Translations under genes and position numbers: made by a program
Notes under the pieces: generated by a model
Seen by the model: the letters and a program-made list of their open reading frames with translations, nothing else
Databases searched by the model: none
Told to the model about the DNA's origin: nothing
Shown here: piece after piece, positions 11,598-24,400 of the stretch
Position numbering within the stretch: position 1 is the stretch's first letter
Layout of the letters: every line of letters starts with the position of its first letter
NCBI GenBank assembly: GCA_036971475.1
Contig: JBAIZL010000001.1
Location: forward strand, 214,623,575 to 214,687,574
From: Prosapia bicincta
Lineage: Eukaryota > Arthropoda > Insecta > Hemiptera > Cercopidae
Direction of reading: 5' to 3'
DNA: 64,000 nucleotides

Positions 11598-11984
11598 CCT
11601 GGCAAAAAACCAATTGTGGTTATCATCGCCAAACAAAGTCTAACAAAGAACGCAATGTTTTAAATAAAATCAAATAAATTAATAAATAAACAAATAAATA
11701 AATACAACAAAAATTACAAAACAAAATAAAACACCAACAATAAAAAACAAAAAACAACAATATAACAATGAAAAAATTCTTAAAAACTAAATAACAAAAT
11801 AACAACAAAGAACAATATAACAGTAAATAAATAATATGTAAAACAATAATAGATAACAATTTGCCAATAAATAAATCTCAATAACAATAACAAGAACAGA
11901 AAATAAATTTAATTAAAATAAATTAAAGAAACACAGAGAATTATATGTATAAATAAAATTTAAAAAAATATATATATTTATGTA

Positions 11985-13214
11985 TTAAATTTTAAGAAAT
12001 ATTTTCAAGTGGTGCAAGAAAGCGATGACTCGGTCAATGGCCGAGGCATCGTCCCTTAGCACCACCTTTAAATTCCCTTTTAAATTAAAAAGGGCACGAA
12101 CATTGCTTACAATAACACAGTCTACTAAAATATGTTTTATTGTGAAGATATCACCGCAATATTGGCATATTGGTGGATCTTCACGACTCATCAAATATCC
12201 ATGAGTTGCAAAAGAGTGGCCAACGCGAAGGCGTGTAACCACCACTTCCTCCCTACGTTTTGAACGAATTGAAGACCTCCATGGACGGACGGTATCTTTA
12301 ATTTCCCTCAGCTTATTCTCAATCACGGTATGCCACTCGTCATTCCAAGCAGCGAGCAATAAATGTTTCGCGAAACACACATAATCAGATGCCATAACCA
12401 GTTGAGTAATAGGCACCAAACTTGTAGCTTTCTTCGCCGCTTCATCCGCTTTTGTGTTTCCAAGTATTCCGCAATGTCCAGGAACCCAACAGAAAGTTAC
12501 CCCCACACCCCTCAATTGAAGCCTGTGTACAGCACACAAAATGTCCCCAACCAAAGGGTTGCTAGAGAAAACATCCTGAAGAGCCTGAAGAGCACTTTTG
12601 GAATCTGAACACAAAAGATAATGCGAGGATCGAGATTGAATGACGGTCAAAGCTTTAAAAATAGCAAATAGTTCTGCCGTGAAAACACTGCAAGCTGAGG
12701 GCAATCCGTACGTGTAGGTACATCCAGATGCATAAAACGCACACCCAACGCCATTGTCCAGTTTAGATCCATCAGAGAAAATAATTTCACTGTGTTGGTG
12801 AGATTTATAAATGGATAAAAATTCCTGGTGGTAGACCACAACAGGAGTATCGTGTTTTATATAACTGGACAATGAGAAATCGAAGTGCGGCGTTTTTATT
12901 ATCCATGGAGGTAGATAGCACATTTGTCGTTCAAACATAGTTGGAAGTTGCAACTCAAGGTCATCCAATATTCTTAACGTTCGTATGCCAAAGGGAGCGG
13001 TCGAACGTTGACGTGTATTGTACACTTGATTTAGCGTATTATAAAAGACTCTTTCAAATGCCGGGTGGTTGGGTTTGCTTCGAAGAACAGAAACGTAAGA
13101 TATTTGTAGCATCTGACGTCGTCTTGAAAGAGCGGGTTCCCCAGCCTCGACAAGAAGACTAGGGATTGGGCTAGTTCTAAATGCACCAGTAGCCAGAGTG
13201 GTGGATGGTATCAA
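11985..13214 (-). pseudogene. LINE ORF2, RNase H domain and Cys-rich tail
   Basis: The continuation of ORF2 in another frame. RNase H motifs are IIFSDGSKLDNGVG, FTAELFAIF, LLCSDSKSALQAL and CWVPGHCGILGNTKADEAA, giving a complete D-E-D-D set. A C-terminal Cys-His element follows, CQYCGDIFTIKHILVDC. There is no internal stop to 11985. The domain itself looks functional, and only its link to the RT is broken. Confidence 0.88.
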
Positions 13215-14973
13215 GAGTTTTCAGAACTGTAGGTCGTGCAGATGAGTAGACTTGACAACCATAATCTATGCGCGATCTAACGACTGCGCGATAAAACCGA
13301 AGCATACTAGTTCTGTCTGCTCCCCAATTCGTACCACTAAGGACTCTTAACATATCCAATTTCTTGCTGCATTTCACCTTCAAATCACGAACATGTGGAC
13401 TCCATGAGAGTCTTTTATCAAATAAAAGACCCAAAAATCGAACACTATACGTGGTTTGAAGCTGAGCCCCGTCAAGATAAAGGATCGGCTCCTGGTGTTG
13501 CCTATGACGACTAAATGCTACACATTGGGTCTTCGAAGCAGAGAATTTGAAACCTGTAGATTTTGACCATTCCTCTAATCTGTATATTGCTAACTGCAAA
13601 GATCTTTCCGCAGTTGCCATACTACGAGCAGGCACATATAAACAAAAGTCACCCACAAAAAGGGAACAGTGCACCGGAGATCGTATATTGCTGGTGATAC
13701 TATTTATTGCAACGGCAAATAGCGTGACGCTCAGCACGCTGCCCTGCGGTACACCATTCTCCTGTGTACAGCTGTTTGAATACGCGCCTCCAAGTCGAAC
13801 GCGGAAAGATCTATTAGAAAGAAAGTTAGCGATGAATGCTAGGATATTCCCTTGTATACTCCATGATTTCAGAGTGTTCAGAATTCCTCTTTTCCATGCC
13901 ATATCATATGCCTTTTCAAGGTCAAAGAAAACCGCAACGAGCGTTTGACGCAAGAGAAAGGCATCTTGAATAGCGGATTCTAACAAAACCAATTGGTCAA
14001 CTGATGAGCGTCCTAGTCTGAAACCACATTGTTCGTTGCTAAGAAGGTTGTTGGTTTCTAGGTACCAGACAAGACGGCGGTTGACCATCTTCTCCAGTAG
14101 TTTGCACAAGACGCTTGTAAGTGATATAGGCCTGTAACTACTGGGGTTGGTTTTGTCCTTACCTGGCTTCAAAAGAGGAATTACAGTCGATTCTAACCAT
14201 GCATCGGGGAAAGAGCGCTCCTCGAATAAACGATTGTATACTCGAAGGAGGACAAGTTTCGCCGATGATGGTAGACGTTTTAGCATGGAGTACACAATGG
14301 AATCAGGACCTGGTGCAGAATCCTTCGTTGACGCAAGAGCTGACTCCAATTCCCCTATAGAGAAAGGAGTGTTTAAAGGAGAGTCCTCAGACGACCCAAC
14401 AGTAAACGGTATTGCTTCTTCCTTCAGTTTATAAATCTGAAATAATCTATTATAGGCTGTAGTAGCAGAAAAGTTAGAAAAAGATGTTCCAAGTACATTA
14501 GCAATGTCATCACTGTTTGTGATTAATCTCCCATCTGGTTGCTTCAGCGCAATGGCTGGCAACGGAATGGAAGTACCACAAACTGATCTTAGTTTCCTCC
14601 ACACTGTGGAGGACGGAGTTGTTCGCCTAATTGTGCTAATGTACTGTTCCCAAGAGTTCTTTCTACTCAGCCTAAATATCCTCCGTGCTTTCGCACGGAG
14701 TATTTTATATTCCTGAAGGTTTCCATTCGTTGGGTGTCGTTTAAATCTCCTAAGAGCTCTTCGTCGTAAACGGAGGATTTCTGTGCATTCATCGTTCCAC
14801 CACGGCACAGGCGGTCGGTGTGGATGCGCAGAGGTTTTCGGAATGGTCTTTTCAGCGGCATTTAAAATTGCTTTTGTAAAATTTTCTATATTTTCATCAA
14901 TGGGTGTCAGATAATCCATGTCAAGTGATACAAGGTAATTCGAGTAGGAGTCCCAGTTGGCTTTTCGCAAAAT
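13177..14973 (-). pseudogene. LINE ORF2, reverse transcriptase domain with mutated active site
   Basis: About 600 codons of RT: WWNDECTEI, APGPDSIVYSMLKRLP, LLKPGKDKTNPSSYRPISL (motif 1-2), FFDLEKAYDM (motif A Asp), ENGVPQGSVLS (motif B) and SLFVGDFCLY (motif C). Motif C should carry two adjacent Asp residues. The first is Gly here (codon GGT), which would abolish polymerisation. The frame ends at SGYWCI, where the continuation shifts frame to the RNase H part near 13195. The sequence around the junction (TCTGG then CTACTGG) suggests a small deletion between short repeats. Confidence 0.88.
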
Positions 14974-15669
14974 TCAACTGGAATTTCGAACATAACAGGT
15001 TTGGGAGTCACATAAACTGATCTTAATAGGCACATGGTCGCTTCCATACAAATCATTGAGTACCGACCATGTGCATCTAGTAGCTAATTGAGGGCTGCAA
15101 ATCGATAGATCAACAGCTGTCCATCCACCAGTAGATGCTGCTAAATGAGTAGGAGAACCGTCATTTAGCAGACATAAGTCTAGTTCCGTTCTTACACTTT
15201 CAACAATATCACCTCGAGAGTTCCTAGTCGGAGATCCCCAAGACGAATGGTGGGCATTAAAATCCCCTACCAATAAGAACGGAGTTGGTAACTGGCTTAT
15301 CAAATTTACTAAATCACTGTGATGCAGGTTTTCTTGTGGTGGCAAGTAGACACAACACACAGTGATTTTATACGGGACAGCTGTTTGAACGGCTACTGCT
15401 TGTAAAGGAGTTATTAAGTTTAGAGAAACAGCATCGATACAGTCACAGGCTAGGATGGCTACGCCACCTCTAGCTCGATCTTCTGTAACGAAGTCCGATC
15501 TAAAAACTGAATACTCCCTTAAATGGAAATTATGCGATTCGTGGAGATGTGTCTCCTGTAGACATACAAACATTGGGTACACATCTCGCACGAGTACTTT
15601 AAGTTCTTCTATGTGACTCCTAATACCGTTGACGTTCCATTGTATCACTGACTTCCTAAGCAAAGACAT
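14974..15669 (-). pseudogene. LINE ORF2, endonuclease domain, ending at a premature stop
   Basis: The apurinic-type endonuclease at the start of ORF2, which nicks the target DNA. Motifs in order: IQWNVNGIRSH, CLQETHL, GGVAIL, VCCVYLPP, LVGDFNAHHSSWGS, TAVDLSI and GSDHVPIKI, so the catalytic Asn, Glu, Asp and His are all present. A TGA at 14976-14974 stops the frame. The RT continues in the same frame directly after it, so one nonsense change splits ORF2. Confidence 0.88.
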
Positions 15670-15672
15670 TTA

Positions 15673-17085
15673 TTAGCTTAGCAAAGGGTTTATTTGACAC
15701 ACATTGGTGATCTCTTCTTTCTTGCCTGGGACGTTTTGGGACGTCTCAGGCTTACATTTCTCAGATTCCATATCCACCCGTTCAGGGATGGAATCTGAGG
15801 AAGTTTTGGGTTTAGGAGGGGTAGTTTTCACATTCCCTCCTTTGTTTGCATTTTTCTTAATACCCTGTAACGACTGTGACGATGTGGTCTGTCGTAACTC
15901 CGGTCTACGTGGTTTGGATTTTTCCAACGTCTTCTGCACAGATGGTTTACTACCAGTTGATAATTTCTTCTGCACCGAAACACAAGGCTCACTTAGTGAT
16001 TTATTTCGTGCTCCAATCCCCCCAGTGGAAGGGATAGGTACACGAGGTAAAACACTATCAGTTGCTGCAGGTTGTTCCAAATTCAAAGACGGACCATTTG
16101 TGACTAAGCACAAAAGGCGAGACACTTGTTCAGTTAGAGCTTCAATCTTTTTGGACAGCTCAGCACAGTTGGTACAAGACGATTTTGAAGCGGTCAGGGT
16201 AGCGGCATAAGTCTTACTGTCTGTCTTTGGCTGAGTTGATCGATAGAGTTTTTTGGCCTCTGGAAACGACAGCTTGTCTTTCGCCATGATGCCTAGGATA
16301 GCTTTCTCTTCCTTAAAGGTAGGACAATTGTAGGATCGCGCTGGGTGGTCACCACCACAGTTGGCGCATTTCGGAGAATTAACACAATCCTTATCATCAT
16401 GGCCTTCAACGCTACATATACCGCATACGTTCTGCTTCGAACACGTAGAGCTGATATGCCCAAATCGCTGGCACTTGAAGCAGCGCCTAGGGTTAGCCAC
16501 GTATGGTCTCACTGAGAGCCTTTGGTAACCTGCATGTAAATATTCGGGTATTTCCGGTTTGCCGAAGGTAACGATAAAAGAAGCTGTTGCTACCTTTTCT
16601 CCTTTGTCCATTTTCATGATAGGGACAACGTCCGTAACTGACTGAGACGACAGTTCGGACTTAATTTCATCAACTGAAATGTACATTAAATCCCTACATG
16701 TGATGACCCCCTTTGAGCAATTCAAGGATCTGTGGGGAGCCACAGATACCTTAACCTGGTCAAAGAAAGAGGTCATTTTAGATAGAGCACGGGTTTGTCT
16801 CTCGGTGGAAGTCGCAACTAACAGTGTTCCGTTTCTGAGTTTCTTAATAGAGGCTACTGGGCCTCCAGCACACGCAGTAATAGCCTTGTTAATAAGGAAG
16901 GGAGAAACTTTGGAAAGATCTTTCCCTTCTTCGGCACTAGAAACAACTAAATACTTTGCTGATGGCAATGTCTGCAACGATGCCACCATCAACTTTTTAC
17001 TCAAATCCTTTTGAATATGATCGTCAGGAGAATCCTGGCGTGTTCTCTTTAAACTAGTCGTATTTGACGGGGTTTTTGAATCCAT
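15673..17085 (-). CDS. LINE ORF1 (gag-like nucleic-acid-binding protein), intact
   Basis: 470 codons without a stop. The protein would coat the LINE RNA. The N-terminal half contains a probable RNA-binding domain (IKKLRNGTLLVATSTERQT, RSLNCSKGVITCRDL). Around residues 210-270 lie three zinc knuckles: CFKCQRFGHISSTC, CGICSVEGHDDKDC and CANCGGDHPARSYNC, the last with spacing CX2CX3HX6C. The C-terminal third is Ser/Pro/Lys-rich and low in complexity. The ORF stop is followed within a few bases by the ORF2 ATG (TAATAAATG), an arrangement suited to termination-reinitiation. It is the longest intact frame of the LINE. Confidence 0.88.
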   Translation of the reverse strand: MDSKTPSNTTSLKRTRQDSPDDHIQKDLSKKLMVASLQTLPSAKYLVVSSAEEGKDLSKVSPFLINKAITACAGGPVASIKKLRNGTLLVATSTERQTRALSKMTSFFDQVKVSVAPHRSLNCSKGVITCRDLMYISVDEIKSELSSQSVTDVVPIMKMDKGEKVATASFIVTFGKPEIPEYLHAGYQRLSVRPYVANPRRCFKCQRFGHISSTCSKQNVCGICSVEGHDDKDCVNSPKCANCGGDHPARSYNCPTFKEEKAILGIMAKDKLSFPEAKKLYRSTQPKTDSKTYAATLTASKSSCTNCAELSKKIEALTEQVSRLLCLVTNGPSLNLEQPAATDSVLPRVPIPSTGGIGARNKSLSEPCVSVQKKLSTGSKPSVQKTLEKSKPRRPELRQTTSSQSLQGIKKNANKGGNVKTTPPKPKTSSDSIPERVDMESEKCKPETSQNVPGKKEEITNVCQINPLLS

Positions 17086-17591
17086 AAATATTTTTTGCCA
17101 GCCATCGTGTCAAGCGTTACGGGCGAGACTATAGGAACGGGTACACCCTTGGATCACATTAAGATCATTTCCAACCCTCAGAACTCTGAGGCCTATAGCT
17201 TTTCTCCTTAGCTCGACTGGATGGGCATCAGTCGAGGACTCGTAATACTGTGCACAGGCTCCGACACCCATGCACCGCGGACACTCCCTGACCAAGGACC
17301 GAAGCGGCTGGTAGACCAGAAACCGCGCTTACGTCTTCGGCAGAGCAAGCTCACATCAGCGTCCCAGACCAGAGTTTGTCACGCTCTGGACTTTTCAGCA
17401 CTCCCAACGCGCAACGGTTCTGACCAGTCAAAATTCCCTAAGCGAAGATGTAAGTGTTGAAATGTGTATAGATTGTGTTGGTGTGTGTATGTGTGTGTGT
17501 AGGTTTTTGTGAGTGGTGTAGTGTTAGGCTAGGGTACCGCGAGGGACGCCAAATCCCTCGTAGGTGCGGCTAGTCCGCACCCCCCTGCGGG

Positions 17592-17836
17592 GGGCTATGG
17601 TTCGAATCATTTGGAATTAATCTATTATTGTTGGTGGATTTTCTATATATGTCAAACTCAATTTTAGAGTTGTTCCTAATACACATAATATCTAAAAAGG
17701 CTAACCTATTATTGGCTTCTACTTCATAAGTAAATTTGATCGATTGATGTTTACTGTTAATACTACATAAGAAATTCTCAATGCTAGATTTACTTAAATC
17801 AAACACAACAAATACTTTTTTTGTACTTAACCACAA
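17592..17836 (-). pseudogene. Penelope-like element (family B), 5' part: RT fragment
   Basis: The minus strand reads VFVVFDL, then SIKFTYEVEANNRLAFLDI and FDIYRKSTNNNRLIPNDSNH, the end of a PLE reverse transcriptase. The last residues, PNDSNH, continue at 11559 after the inserted LINE is removed. The fragment is cut off just after the position of the YxDD motif, so the catalytic residues are missing. Confidence 0.8.
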
Positions 17837-18454
17837 TATTTATTGAATATATATTTCTATTTAAAAGATATTCATGGAAAACAGAAGTAAATTAGAAAGG
17901 AATAATATTGCGTTTTAATAACCAATGGCAAAAAAGTTGGGATAGGAAAGAAATATAAGTTATAAATCTGGATTGAGTAAAAAATTGTGTCCAACAAACC
18001 AGGCTAAAGTTTGAAAAGAGATAAATTACTTCACTCTAGATGTTCATAGAAAACTAAATCCTGATTTATTATAAATACATTTCCTAATTTTTATCTTTCA
18101 ATTGGAAATAATTTACCTCTCATAGATCCATAAACAATACACTCGAGTTGTATGAATGCCTACAAGTGGGGTTTTATTCTATTGGGTATGAATATTACAT
18201 AAGCTGATTTTAAAATATGTTGGACAACCAATTAAAGTCAAGACTACACCTATTTTCTTTGATTATGGCAATGATGATCCCTTTTGAGAAGCTAAGACAC
18301 TGAAAAATTTCTATTTGCACAGTTCAGGCTACAATTACTCCTTATGAATAATAATAAATTATCAAGTCAATGACAGAATATATTCAGTATTAAGAGTATA
18401 TTTTGTAAAATACAACCTTTCAATCCAAACTTTGATCTTAAACAGGGTTTTCTA
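17837..18454. other. AT-rich intron sequence before the minisatellite
   Basis: No gene, repeat or RNA recognised. Confidence 0.6.
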
Positions 18455-21400
18455 AACTAAGCAGTACACCAGTGGATACAAACTAAGCAGTACACCAGTG
18501 GGTACAAACTAAGCAGTACACCAGTGGATACAAACTTAGATGTACACCAGTGGATACAAAGTTAGATGTACACCAGTGGATACAAACTTAGATGTACACC
18601 AGTGGATACAAAGTTAGATGTACACCAGTGGATACAAACTTAGATGTACACCAGTGGATACAAACTAAGCAGTACACCAGTGGACACAAACTAAGCAGTA
18701 CACCAGTGGATACAAACTAAGCAGTACACCAGTGGATACAAACTAAGCAGTACACCAGTGGGTACAAACTAAGCAGTACACCAGTGGACACAAACTAAGC
18801 AGTACACCAGTGGATACAAACTAAGCAGTACACCAGTGGATACAAACTAAGCAGTACACCAGTGGGTACAAACTAAGCAGTACACCAGTGGATACAAACT
18901 TAGATGTACACCAGTGGATACAAAGTTAGATGTACACCAGTGGATACAAACTTAGATGTACACCAGTGGATACAAACTAAGCAGTACACCAGTGGACACA
19001 AACTAAGCAGTACACCAGTGGATACAAACTAAGCAGTACACCAGTGGATACAAACTTAGATGTACACCAGTGGATACAAACTAAGCAGTACACCAGTGGA
19101 TACAAACTAAGCAGTACACCAGTGGATACAAACTTAGATGTACACTAGTGGATACAAAGTTAGATGTACACCAGTGGATACAATCTTAGATGTACACCAG
19201 TGGATACAAACTTAGATGTACACCAGTGGATACAAACTTAGATGTACACCAGTGGATACAAACTTAGATGTACACCAGTAGATACATACTAAGCAGTACA
19301 CCAGTGGATACAAACTTAGCAGTACACCAGTGGATACAAACTTAGATGTACACCAGTGGACACAAACTAAGCAGTACACCAGTGGATACAAACTTAGATG
19401 TACACCAGTGGATACAAAGTTAGATGTACACCAGTGGATACAAACTTAGATGTACACCAGTGGATACAAACTAAGCAGTACACCAGTGGATACAAACTTA
19501 GCAGTACACCAGTGGATAGAAACTAAGCAGTACACCAGTGGATACAAACTTAGATGTACACCAGTGGACACAAACTAAGCAGTTCACCAGTGGATACAAA
19601 CTAAGCAGTACACCAGTGGATACAAACTTAGATGTACACCAGTGGATACAAACTTAGATGTACACCAGTGGACACAAACTAAGCAGTACACAAGTGGATA
19701 CAAACTTAGCAGTACACCAGTGGATACAAACTTAGATGTACACCAGTGGATACAAACTTAGATGTACACCAGTAGATACATACTAAGCAGTACACCAGTG
19801 GATACAAACTTAGCAGTACACCAGTGGATACAAACTTGGATGTACACCAGTGGACACAAACTAAGCAGTACACCAGTGGATACAAACTTAGATGTACACC
19901 AGTGGATACAAAGTTAGATGTACACCAGTGGATACAAACTTAGATGTACACCAGTGGATACAAACTTAGCAGTACACCAGTGGATACAAACTTAGATGTA
20001 CACCAGTGGACACAAACTAAGCAGTACACCAGTGGATACAAACTTAGATGTACACCAGTGGATACAAAGTTAGATGTACACCAGTGGATACAAACTTAGA
20101 TGTACACCAGTGGATACAAACTAAGCAGTACACCAGTGGATACAAACTTAGCAGTACACCAGTGGATAGAAACTAAGCAGTACACCAGTGGATACAAACT
20201 TAGATGTACACCAGTGGATATAAACTAAGCAGTACACCAAAGGATACAAACTTAGATGTACACCAGTGGACACAAACTAAGCAGTACACCAGTGGATACA
20301 AACTAAGCAGTACACCAGTGGATACAAACTTAGATGTACACCAGTGGATACAAACTAAGCAGTACACCAGTGGATACAAACTAAGCAGTACACCAGTGGG
20401 TACAAACTTAGATGTACACCAGTGGATACAAACTAAGCAGTACACCAGAGGATATAAACTAAGCAGTACACCAGTGGATACAGACTTAGATGTACACCAG
20501 TGGACACAAACTAAGCAGTATACCAGTGGATATAAATTAAGCAGTACACCAGTGGATACAAACTAAGCAGTACACCAGTGGATACAAACTTAGATGTACA
20601 CCAGTGGATACAAACTAAGCAGTACACCAGTGGATACAAACTAAGCAGTACACCAGTGGATAGAAACTAAGTAGTACACCAGTGGATACAAACTTAGATG
20701 TACACCAGTGGACACAAACTAAGCAGTACACCAGTGGATACAAACTTAGCAGTACACCAGTGGATACCAACTAAGCAGTACACCAGTGGATACAAACTTA
20801 GATGTACACCAGTGGACACAAACTAAGCAGTACACCAGTGGATACAAACTAAGCAGTACACCAGTGGATACAAACTTAGATGTACACCAGTGGATACAAA
20901 CTTAGATGTACACCAGTGGATACATACTAAGCAGTACACCAGTGGATACAAACTTAGCAGTACACCAGTTAATACAAACTTAGATGTACACCAGTGGACA
21001 CAAACTAAGCAGTACACCAGTGGATACAAACTTAGATGTACACCAGTGGATACAAAGTTAGATGTACACCAGTGGATACAAACTTAGATGTACACCAGTG
21101 GATACAATCTAAGCAGTACACCAGTGGATACAAACTTAGCAGTACACCAGTGGATAGAAACTAAGCAGTACACCAGTGGATACAAACTTAGATGTACACC
21201 AGTGGACACAAACTAAGCAGTACACCAGTGGATACAAACTAAGCAGTACACCAGTGGATACAAACTTAGATGTACACCAGTGGATACAAACTTAGATGTA
21301 CACCAGTGGATACAAACTAAGCAGTACACCAGTTGATACAAACTAAGCAGTACACCAGTGGATACAAACTTAGATGTACACCAGTGGATACAAACTAAGC

Positions 21401-24400
21401 AGTACACCAGTGGATACAAACTAAGCAGTACACCAGTGGATAGAAACTAAGTAGTACACCAGTGGATACAAACTTAGATGTACACCAGTGGACACAAACT
21501 AAGCAGTACACCAGTGGATACAAACTAAGCAGTACACCAGTGGATACAAACTTAGATGTACACCAGTGGATACAAACTTAGATGTACACCAGTGGATACA
21601 TACTAAGCAGTACACCAGTGGATACAAAATTAGCAGTACACCAGTGGATACAAACTTAGATGTACACCAGTGGACACAAACTAAGCAGTACACCAGTGGA
21701 TACAAACTTAGATGTACACCAGTGGATACAAAGTTAGATGTACACCAGTGGATACAAACTTAAATGTACACCAGTGGATACAAACTAAGCAGTACACCAG
21801 TGGATACAAACTTAGCAGTACACCAGTGGATAGAAACTAAGCAGTACACCAGTGGATACAAACTTAGATGTACACCAGTGGACACAAACTAAGCAGTACA
21901 CCAGTGGATACAAACTAAGCAGTACACCAGTGGATACAAACTTAGATGTACACCAGTGGATACAAACTTAGATGTACACCAGTGGATACAAACTAAGCAG
22001 TACACCAGTTGATACAAACTAAGCAGTACACCAGTGGATACAAACTTAGATGTACACCAGTGGATACAAACTAAGCAGTACACCAGTGGATACAAACTAA
22101 GCAGTACACCAGTGGATAGAAACTAAGTAGTACACCAGTGGATACAAACTTAGATGTACACCAGTGGACACAAACTAAGCAGTACACCAGTGGATACAAA
22201 CTAAGCAGTACACCAGTGGATACAAACTTAGATGTACAAGAGTGGATACAAACTTAGATGTACACCAGTGGATACAAACTAAGCAGTACACCAGTGGATA
22301 CAAACTTAGCAGTACACCAGTGGATACAAACTTAGATGTACACCAGTGGACACAAACTAAGCAGTACACCAGTGGATACAAACTAAGCAGTACACCAGTG
22401 GGTACAAACTTAGATGTACACCAGTGGACACAAACTAAGCAGTACAACAGTGGATACAAACTAAGCAGTACACCAGTGGATATAAACTAAGCAGTACACC
22501 AGTGGATACAAACTTAGATGTACACCAGTGGACACAAACTAAGCAGTACACCAGTGGATACAAACTTAGCAGTACACCAGTGGATACAAACTAAGCAGTA
22601 CACCAGTGGATACAAACTTAGATGTACATCAGTGGACACAAACTAAGCAGTACACCAGTGGATATAAACTAAGCAGTACACCAGTGGATACAAACTTAGA
22701 TGTACACCAGTGGACACAAACTAAGCAGTACACCAGTGGATACAAACTAAGCAGTACACCAGTGGATACAAACTTAGATGTACACCAGTGGATACAAACT
22801 AAGCAGTACACCAGTGGATACAAACTAAGCAGTACACCAGTGGGTACAAACTTAGATGTACACCAGTGGATACAAACTAAGCAGTACACCAGAGGATATA
22901 AACTAAGCAGTACACCAGTGGATACAAACTTAGATGTACACCAGTGGACACAAACTAAGCAGTATACCAGTGGATATAAATTAAGCAGTACACCAGTGGA
23001 TACAAACTAAGCAGTACACCAGTGGATACAAACTTAGATGTACACCAGTGGATACAAACTAAGCAGTACACCAGTGGATACAAACTAAGCAGTACACCAG
23101 TGGATACAAACTTAGATGTACATCAGTGGACACAAACTAAGCAGTACACCAGTGGATATAAACTAAGCAGTACACCAGTGGATACAAACTTAGATGTACA
23201 CCAGTGGACACAAACTAAGCAGTACACCAGTGGATACAAACTAAGCAGTACACCAGTGGATACAAACTTAGATGTACACCAGTGGATACAAACTAAGCAG
23301 TACACCAGTGGATACAAACTTAGATGTACACCAGTGGATACAAACTTAGATGTACACCAGTGGATACAAACTAAGCAGTACACCAGTGGATACAAACTTA
23401 GCAGTACACCAGTGGATACAAACTTAGATGTACACCAGTGGACACAAACTAAGCAGTACACCAGTGGATACAAACTAAGCAGTACACCAGTGGGTACAAA
23501 CTTAGATGTACACCAGTGGACACAAACTAAGCAGTACAACAGTGGATACAAACTAAGCAGTACACCAGTGGATATAAACTAAGCAGTACACCAGTGGATA
23601 CAAACTTAGATGTACACCAGTGGACACAAACTAAGCAGTACACCAGTGGATACAAACTTAGCAGTACACCAGTGGATACAAACTAAGCAGTACACCAGTG
23701 GATACAAACTTAGTGCACATCAGTGGACACAAACTAAGCAGTACACCAGTGGATATAAACTAAGCAGTACACCAGTGGATACAAACTTAGATGTACACCA
23801 GTGGACACAAACTAAGCAGTACACCAGTGGATACAAACTAAGCAGTACACCAGTGGATACAAACTTAGATGTACACCAGTGGATACAAACTAAGCAGTAC
23901 ACCAGTGGATACAAACTAAGCAGTACACCAATGGGTACAAACTTAGATGTACACCAGTGGATACAAACTAAGCAGTACACCAGAGGATATAAACTAAGCA
24001 GTACACCAGTGGATACAAACTTAGATGTACACCAGTGGACACAAACTAAGCAGTATACTAGTGGATATAAATTAAGCAGTACACCAGTGGATACAAACTA
24101 AGCAGTACACCAGTGGATACAAACTTAGATGTACACCAGTGGATACAAACTAAGCAGTACACCAGTGGATACAAACTAAGCAGTACACCAGTGGATAGAA
24201 ACTAAGTAGTACACCAGTGGATACAAACTTAGATGTACACCAGTGGACACAAACTAAGCAGTACACCAGTGGATACAAACTTAGCAGTACACCAGTGGAT
24301 ACCAACTAAGCAGTACACCAGTGGATACAAACTTAGATGTACACCAGTGGACACAAACTAAGCAGTACACCAGTGGATACAAACTAAGCAGTACACCAGT

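Larger units (their letters stand above)
11560..17591 (-). mobile_element. I-clade-like LINE inserted in PLE family B
   Basis: A full-length non-LTR retrotransposon on the minus strand: 5' UTR (17086-17591), ORF1, ORF2 with endonuclease, RT and RNase H, an AT-rich 3' UTR (11598-11984) and a 38-base poly(A), seen as poly(T) at 11560-11597. The 13-bp target duplication ggctatggttcga flanks it at 11547-11559 and 17592-17604. Three knuckles of the I-element type in ORF1 and an RNase H domain place it near the I clade. It is dead because of lesions in ORF2. Confidence 0.9.

Noticed and set aside
11623..11859. Hydrophobic 78-codon minus-strand frame, possible membrane protein
   Set aside because: It lies in the low-complexity AT-rich 3' UTR of the LINE. 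Its Leu/Phe/Ile content comes from composition.
13547..13948. Plus-strand frame of 133 codons opposite the LINE RT
   Set aside because: It is a shadow of the minus-strand RT. The same holds for 14147-14434, 15704-16210 and 16679-17014.
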